This document shows, in pieces, positions 7,905 to 12,500 of a stretch of 12,500 nt of DNA. The notes under the pieces were generated by a model, which was not told the DNA's origin, ran no database searches, and saw nothing but the letters and a program-made list of their open reading frames with translations. How positions within the stretch are numbered: position 1 is the stretch's first letter; each line of letters starts with the position of its first letter. The position numbers were made by a program, and so were the translations under genes. Origin of the DNA: Trachelipus rathkii (Eukaryota; Arthropoda; Malacostraca; Isopoda; Trachelipodidae); contig JABUQX010100293.1 of NCBI GenBank assembly GCA_015478945.1, positions 27,501 through 40,000 on the forward strand, written 5' to 3'.

Positions 7905-8150
7905 CAAGACGAAAAGAAAAGCCAGCTTACCTCCCTTTTAATACTATTAGTGGGAACTCGCCGCACAGAAAATCCACCCTAGAGCTTCACGGGACGCGCG
8001 ACGGACCCTCAACTATGGCTCTCGCAATGTGGGGTTATCCCCTTGGCCCAGGTGGGCCACAACCATACACCCACACAAAAAACACTGCCATTTACTCCTA
8101 TTATGCACTTTTTTTTCTCGCCCCTGCCAAACTCAAATTTCACTCCTCCA
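7905..8150. other. GC-richer, CpG-containing segment of unknown origin
   Basis: Base composition changes sharply here. CpG dinucleotides cluster at about 7959-8030 (CTCGCCGC, ACGCGCGACGG), unlike the neighbouring TA tracts. On the minus strand a donor-like GGGAG|GTAAGCTGG ends at about 7936, downstream of a GC-rich block, so a first (untranslated) exon on the minus strand is possible. Equally it may be the edge of an unrecognised repeat. A plus-strand frame of about 100 codons at 7856-8170 runs into the LINE tail and has no protein-like features; I do not count it as a gene. Confidence 0.35.
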
Positions 8151-8500
8151 GACATTCATTAGGACATTAGGAACATTTAGGAATATAGAGACAGTAAAAC
8201 AGCCACATGGGCTATCGGACCTTGCCCCGTCAACCACAACTCCCAAACATGCTCTGCAAATCCACAAAGCAACCCTGGCTTTGTCAAATTTGGTTGTAAC
8301 TCGAAATCCACCCAATTAGGCCATTAGTCATAAAACTAATGATATATAATATGATTACCCAACCATCCCATGCATTAATCACTAGTTATGGTCACTGTAG
8401 TCATGCACTCTAACAATAACTGCTATAACTAAAAAACCACCGCCATTTGGCTTCGTCAATATATTATATGAATACCCAACCCATACCAAAACGAATCCTA
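8151..8500 (-). repeat. 3' UTR and octamer tail of LINE copy C
   Basis: Read on the minus strand it aligns block by block with 2113-2475 of copy A. It contains the segment missing from B, so the longer UTR is the older or commoner form. The tail reads CTCTATATTCCTAAATG and then imperfect TCCTAATG units, ending near 8151. Confidence 0.82.
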
Positions 8501-10060
8501 ACCTTTCTTAAATGTTGGGCAATCGAGTCCACATCTCATCAAACCTCCTCTGCAGACTATTCCAAAATTTAACACGCCTATTAACTAAATGCATGCTTTC
8601 TTATATCAAGATGGCAAGATGCTTCTTCTTTAATTTTCTTATTAATGCCCCTGGTCACCTGTCTAATGAAAAATTTTGGTCTCTATGTTATCAATAGATG
8701 TAAATAATTTTATAGACTTGTATCATGTTCCCCTCTGAGAAATCGCCTTTCTACAGAAAACATTCTAACATCCTTCAGCCTCTCCTCATAGCTCTTACAC
8801 TCAAACCCCAGAAATCATGCTTGTTGCTCTACGTTGCACTCTCTCTAGCATATCTAAGTCTTTCTTTAAAATAAAGGGGCCCAAACTTGGGCACATTACT
8901 CTATTACTGGCCTAACATAGCTATTATACAGTTAACTTATTACTTCCTTGCTCTTGTAAACAACATTGCGATTTATTATGCCAGCATCTTATTAGCTTTT
9001 ATTTCTAGCTTCCAAACACTGATTAGCTACTTTCAAATAACTGCTTATAATCACAGCTAAGTAATATGAGTCTTTGGTCCACAGCAGTGAAGCTCTCACT
9101 TCAAATTCATATCATTGTATGTTTGAAATTTTTAAGTTTGAGAGAAAAGACAGCAGTGAAGAACGTATATTTGTACTATTAAAATTCATTTGCCCACCCA
9201 AGATGCCCGCCCAAGAAGTTTATCAAGATCATTTTTTTGAATCTTTATGCATCCTTAACTTTTCTAACTGAGGTGGCCACTTTAGTATCAACTGCAAATT
9301 AGAAACCTTGCATTTAAGTCGCTGGTCTAAATCATTAATATATATGAGGAACAATAGTGGCCCCAGCACTGAACCTGTGGGACACCACTCTTAACTATTT
9401 CCCATGATGATTTATTCCCTTTTTAGTTTGTACACCACTGTTTTCTATTATCGGCAACCACTCTTTAAATCCAACCATGTACGCACTCCACCTTATACCA
9501 CATTTGCAATAACTTTTTCAATCAGGCCTTATGTGGGGAACCTTAATCAAAAGCTTTACTAAAGTAAAAATCTAGAAAGATAAATTGGAGATAACCTAAT
9601 TGTCAAATGCAGTCAGTAATGTATTCATAAATTCTAAAAGGTTTGTGTCTGACATGACCTTCCCTTTCTGAAACCATGCTGGAAGTTACCATACCTTGTT
9701 ATCTTCTAAAAATTTCTCTCTATATGACCTTTCAGTAACTTTTTTTCAGACCCTTTACAACCAGAGATGTTAAGCTACCTGGCCTATAATTTTCCCAAAT
9801 CTTTCTATAAATAGGCACAACATAATGCTGTTTTCCCAGTCATCTGTAACCTCACGCAAATGTTATATGATCGCTTAAAAATTCAAATACAGTGGCTTTG
9901 CAATGCTGGTACTACCCTTTTTAGAATTCTACCATATATAACATCAGGGCCTGCAGCTTTACTTGGATCAATTGATCTACATAAACGTTTAATATCTTTT
10001 ACATCAAATTCAAATGCTGTAAGTCTATTTGTTACAATGCATACAAGAACTATTAGTCTC
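8500..10060 (-). pseudogene. LINE ORF2 reverse transcriptase and C-terminus (copy C)
   Basis: The domain opens with FDVKDIKRLCRSIDPSKAAG (about 10015-9955) and ends with the FWNSLP-like end near 8550. Motif breaks are visible. SGVPQ (9388-9374) is followed by a one-base deletion that ruins GSVLG. The catalytic box reads FAVDTK (9298-9281), so the first aspartate is replaced by valine (GAT to GTT relative to A). Around 9080-9240 the palm region matches A in fragments only. Thumb sequence can be followed around 9060-8720 with several shifts. The copy cannot encode an active RT. Plus-strand open frames inside this span are antisense shadows. Confidence 0.85.
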
Positions 10061-10534
10061 TGAACTATTATCTAATTTTTCCTCTGTAAACACTGAAGCA
10101 AAATTAAGCATTGAAAATGTTGACCAACTCCTTATCTGAACTCCCTAAATTTTCATCAATTTTAATTGGACAAATTGTCCTATTCTTACTTTTAATTATA
10201 AAAAGCTAAAAAACTTCTCAGGTTCTTTATACTATTGCTTGCTAAATTAATTTCTGCCCTTCTCTCTTTGCCTTCTTTATTGACTGGTTAAGTTCATTCT
10301 ATTTTTCTATAATTTTCTAAAATCAATCTTCCCTATTCACTACCCTTGAAATATTTAAAACATCTACGCTTTTCATTATTTTTCTCTCTTATCTCTCTAT
10401 TCCACCAACAGGTTTTCCTCTTCGCACCCTAATGGGTTTATCTTTAAACATACTGACTGATATTCATTAAAATTTGTTTAAATGTTCCACATGATAAAAG
10501 AGATTTGGTCTTTAACTCTTTATGCACAGTCAGT
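10060..10534 (-). pseudogene. LINE ORF2 linker between endonuclease and RT (copy C)
   Basis: This is the counterpart of 140-690 in copy A, and many blocks match it in reverse complement (for example around PVWWNREIRDK at about 10430-10390 and the DKELVNIF region near 10130). The frame is broken by several small indels, so no long open stretch survives. Confidence 0.78.
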
Positions 10535-11270
10535 TATACTAAAGCATGTCTCGAATTTGGTAAATCGCCATTTCGGAAATCTATGATCTTTTCCTTATTA
10601 ACTTGCAATTTGGGCCCAGATATCACATTCATATTAAATCTAATTATATTATGGTCACTAAGTCCTAAATTCTCCTCAACTCTAACTTCATCCACCATAC
10701 TTTCATCATTAGTTAATATTAAGTCTAATAGTGCATCGTATTTTGTGGGTTCTTGGACCATCTGGGTCAAAAAGTTATCTAGTATACAATTTATGAATGC
10801 AGAACTACTAAGGTCCATATTAGACAAGGAATCCCAATGAATGCCCGGAAAATTAAAATCACCCTATGACTATACCTTTTTCATTACTGTGGCATGCTGT
10901 CTCAATTTCTTTCACAATTTCAGCATCTAATTCTTGACTCTGGCCAGGAGGTCTATAAAATGCCCCTATTCTATATGATTTATTGTATATAAGGATATCT
11001 ACCCACACTGATTCAATATCATGATTAATTTTAAAGTCAGTCAGACCACTAGCTCCAATATTGCATAGAAAGCGCCACACCACACCCTTCTTTCCTGATA
11101 ACACTGGTATAAATAAAAGTGAATATCCTGCTATTTCATATTCTGAAAGGGCTCCACTATAATTCTTCATAACCATGCCTTCAGTTATGCAAATAATGTC
11201 TAGATTCTCATTTATGGTATAACTAATCAGCTCATCTTTTTATTTCTAAGGCTATGAGCATCTGTGTAAA
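10534..11270 (-). pseudogene. LINE ORF2 endonuclease, APE-like (copy C)
   Basis: This domain nicks target DNA. Motifs in order on the minus strand are: TDAHSLRNKK (about 11265-11236; the family usually begins with N.RSL, so the Asn is changed), NENLDIICITEG (11210-11175; the catalytic Glu is in ITE), IGAFYRPPG (about 10980-10945), GDFNFPGIHWD (10863-10831; catalytic Asp/Asn at DFN 10860-10852), LLDLILTND (10731-10705) and LGLSDHN (10668-10648; final catalytic SDH). In-frame stops and shifts occur at about 11223, 11201 and 10861, where one extra G separates GIVIG from DFNFPG. All core catalytic motifs are therefore still legible even though the frame is broken. After SDH the sequence matches the start of copy A. 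Confidence 0.87.
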
Positions 11271-11399
11271 AGCTTATGATACTCCGAGAATGCTGTTATT
11301 TTTTTATTGCTAATCATGCATTATTTAAACCGTGTTAAACAAACATTAGTTTTATTTATCTCCCACACTATTAAGTTTACCATGCTAATTATTCGTAAT

Positions 11400-12240
11400 C
11401 CTAGATTTTAGCCCAGCCACCCCCAACTTTCTAGTTTCTTTGCTAAACAAGTCTCCAAACTGGTACTGAAAGCTCAACACCTTTACCGACCCAAGTGAAC
11501 TCCATCTGCTGCAAAAAGTCTTTATCCAGAAATTCTCTCCCCAAATCCAAACACCTAATATTTTCTGAAAAACATAATTTCCTTACCCTTTCATTTACAC
11601 CTAAACTCTCCCATTCCTGACCTGCACCTACCCGCTAGGTACAATCCCCATAGAAATATGCACCTTCTTCCACTGCTTCTCTTCTGAAATCAATCTCCTA
11701 TAAGCTCTGCATTAATTCTTCTGAACCTTCTATGCCTATATCATTTGTACCCACTTGCACAATCACATTTGAACCAACATTTGTAGAATCAATCTCTCTA
11801 TCTATTCTATACCCACGATATCACTCACTCTGGCACCTGGATAACATAACTCTCAATCGTTTCTTTTATTCTTAGTTTTGAAAAAGTCGCTCATCTAGGT
11901 ATCTGTATCCAGAGTCTCCAATTAGCAATTTATCAGTCTTCCCTTTAGAAACCTCAACATTACCATTGGCCCTCTCTGATCCCTTCCCATCTGGAAGACA
12001 GTCGAACCTGTTACTGCAGGTCAAAGGCCGACTGACTTTCGAGATCCTCATCTTTAAATCATTATTTCTAGTTTCTAAAACTCTATATTCATCTGCAGAC
12101 CTATTATACCTTACTTTTATCCTTTTCCTCTCAATCTTCCTGCCCTAGGTGATATCACTGATTCCTGTCTACCCCTATTCCCAGTTTCTCCGTCCTATGG
12201 CTCGAATCCTACTAACTTTTTCCAAAACTTCCCTCTTTCT
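11400..12240 (-). pseudogene. LINE ORF1 with SGNH/GDSL esterase domain (copy C)
   Basis: All three diagnostic SGNH-hydrolase blocks can be read on the minus strand. KLLIGDSGYRYLDERLF has the nucleophile Ser in GDS (11919-11911). VIVQVGTNDIG has block III GTND (11751-11740). FAADGVHLG has the DxxH catalytic Asp and His (DGVH 11506-11495). Their order and spacing (about 55 and 80 residues) fit the fold. Upstream (about 12240-12000) is a charged, heptad-like stretch (NRSADEYRVLETRNNDLKMR), probably a coiled coil for ORF1 multimers. An esterase domain in ORF1 is established for CR1/L2-clade elements. The frame is broken by at least five stops or indels, including one just before DGVH. Confidence 0.85.
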
Positions 12241-12400
12241 AACTCAACATACTTCTTCTTTCAATTCGCATTCACATTTCACTCAGTCCTTGCAATCTCC
12301 TTCGCTTAACAAACATTCTCTGCAATTCAATCCCAAAAAGTCAATTCATTCACATCTATCTCCTGTACACTCGCGCAGATTTTTCACACAGAGCATACAT
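12240..12400 (-). pseudogene. Cys-rich N-terminal part of LINE ORF1, PHD-like (copy C)
   Basis: One minus-strand frame is dense in cysteines: RECTGDRCE, then LNCRECLLSEGDCKD, then VKCECELKEEVC. Two in-frame TGA codons fall where Trp would be expected (after RCE and after KD). The Cys and putative Trp spacing resembles a degenerate PHD-type zinc finger, a domain reported in ORF1 of some CR1-like elements. It runs directly into the coiled-coil stretch. The position upstream of the esterase domain fits, but the zinc-finger type is uncertain. The last 100 bases to the window edge show nothing further. Confidence 0.5.
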
Positions 12401-12500
12401 ACTTTAATTATTATTAGCTTACTAACCTGTACCTATTATTTTACCAATTACAGTTTAAATATCACTAAAGCCCAAAAAGAAACAAACTACTCTCTTTAAA

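Larger units (their letters stand above)
8151..12500 (-). mobile_element. CR1/L2-like LINE, copy C, near complete, minus strand
   Basis: This copy is read from right to left. Its parts are an ORF1 region (about 12400-11400), ORF2 endonuclease (about 11265-10640), linker (10640-10060), RT (10050-8900), C-terminal domain (8900-8500), 3' UTR (8500-8185) and an octamer tail of TCCTAATG type (about 8180-8151). It is the same family as A and B, but clearly more diverged from them than they are from each other. It reaches the right edge, so the true 5' end may lie outside. Many stops and frameshifts are present in every domain. It lies in opposite orientation to A/B, with tails facing. Confidence 0.88.

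Noticed and set aside
7856..8170. Plus-strand frame of about 104 codons as a gene
   Set aside because: It reads into the LINE tail and the composition is not protein-like. No start context, domain or splice partner supports it.
10505..10840. Plus-strand frame of 111 codons
   Set aside because: It is an antisense shadow of the endonuclease, whose motifs (DFN, LILTND, SDH) are on the minus strand.
12149..12499. Plus-strand frame of 116 codons at the right edge
   Set aside because: It is antisense to the minus-strand ORF1 region of LINE copy C, where Cys-rich and coiled-coil sequence is readable. It is low-complexity (Ser/Thr/Leu) on the plus strand.

Overview
The window is intergenic or intronic DNA from an AT-rich, repeat-laden metazoan genome, most likely an invertebrate; the sequence does not fix the species. 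The evidence is several decayed non-LTR retrotransposon copies of CR1/L2 type, a tRNA-derived SINE, ends of hAT-like non-autonomous DNA transposons and very long (TA)n tracts. There is no bacterial gene organisation: no operons, no ribosome binding sites and no dense coding. No intact gene was found.

Layout. Positions 1-2475 hold LINE copy A (+ strand). It enters the window inside the ORF2 endonuclease and continues through a frameshifted reverse transcriptase and a 3' UTR to an octamer tail of TCTTAATG type. Positions 2476-3290 hold copy B (+), a 5'-truncated copy of the same family that begins directly at the tail of A. Positions 3311-3444 form an imperfect hairpin, followed by a pure (AT)56 tract at 3721-3832. 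Positions 4061-4410 and 5879-5990 hold splice-site-bounded open stretches that may be remains of host exons; the strand is ambiguous and confidence is low. Positions 5337-5475 are a CpG-rich 70-bp tandem duplication.

Positions 6145-7800 are a mosaic of TA tracts into which a minus-strand SINE (6222-6392) and three hAT-like pieces are set: 6549-6745, 6875-7264 and 7415-7565. Positions 7905-8150 are a GC-richer, CpG-containing stretch of unknown origin. Positions 8151-12500 hold LINE copy C on the minus strand. It is the most complete copy and includes ORF1, with an SGNH/GDSL esterase signature and a Cys-rich N-terminal region, then endonuclease, RT and 3' tail.

How the parts relate. In the intact family, ORF1 (RNA-binding/esterase protein) and ORF2 (endonuclease plus RT) would carry out target-primed reverse transcription, starting at the octamer 3' tail. 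Copies A/B and C lie tail to tail, so the window contains inverted repeats of more than 2 kb separated by about 5 kb. All copies carry stops or frameshifts. C has also lost one RT catalytic aspartate codon, so none should be autonomous. I did not find a convincing new biological system. The points most worth a second look are the possible host exons, the fold-back hAT element and the head-to-tail insertion of B onto A.
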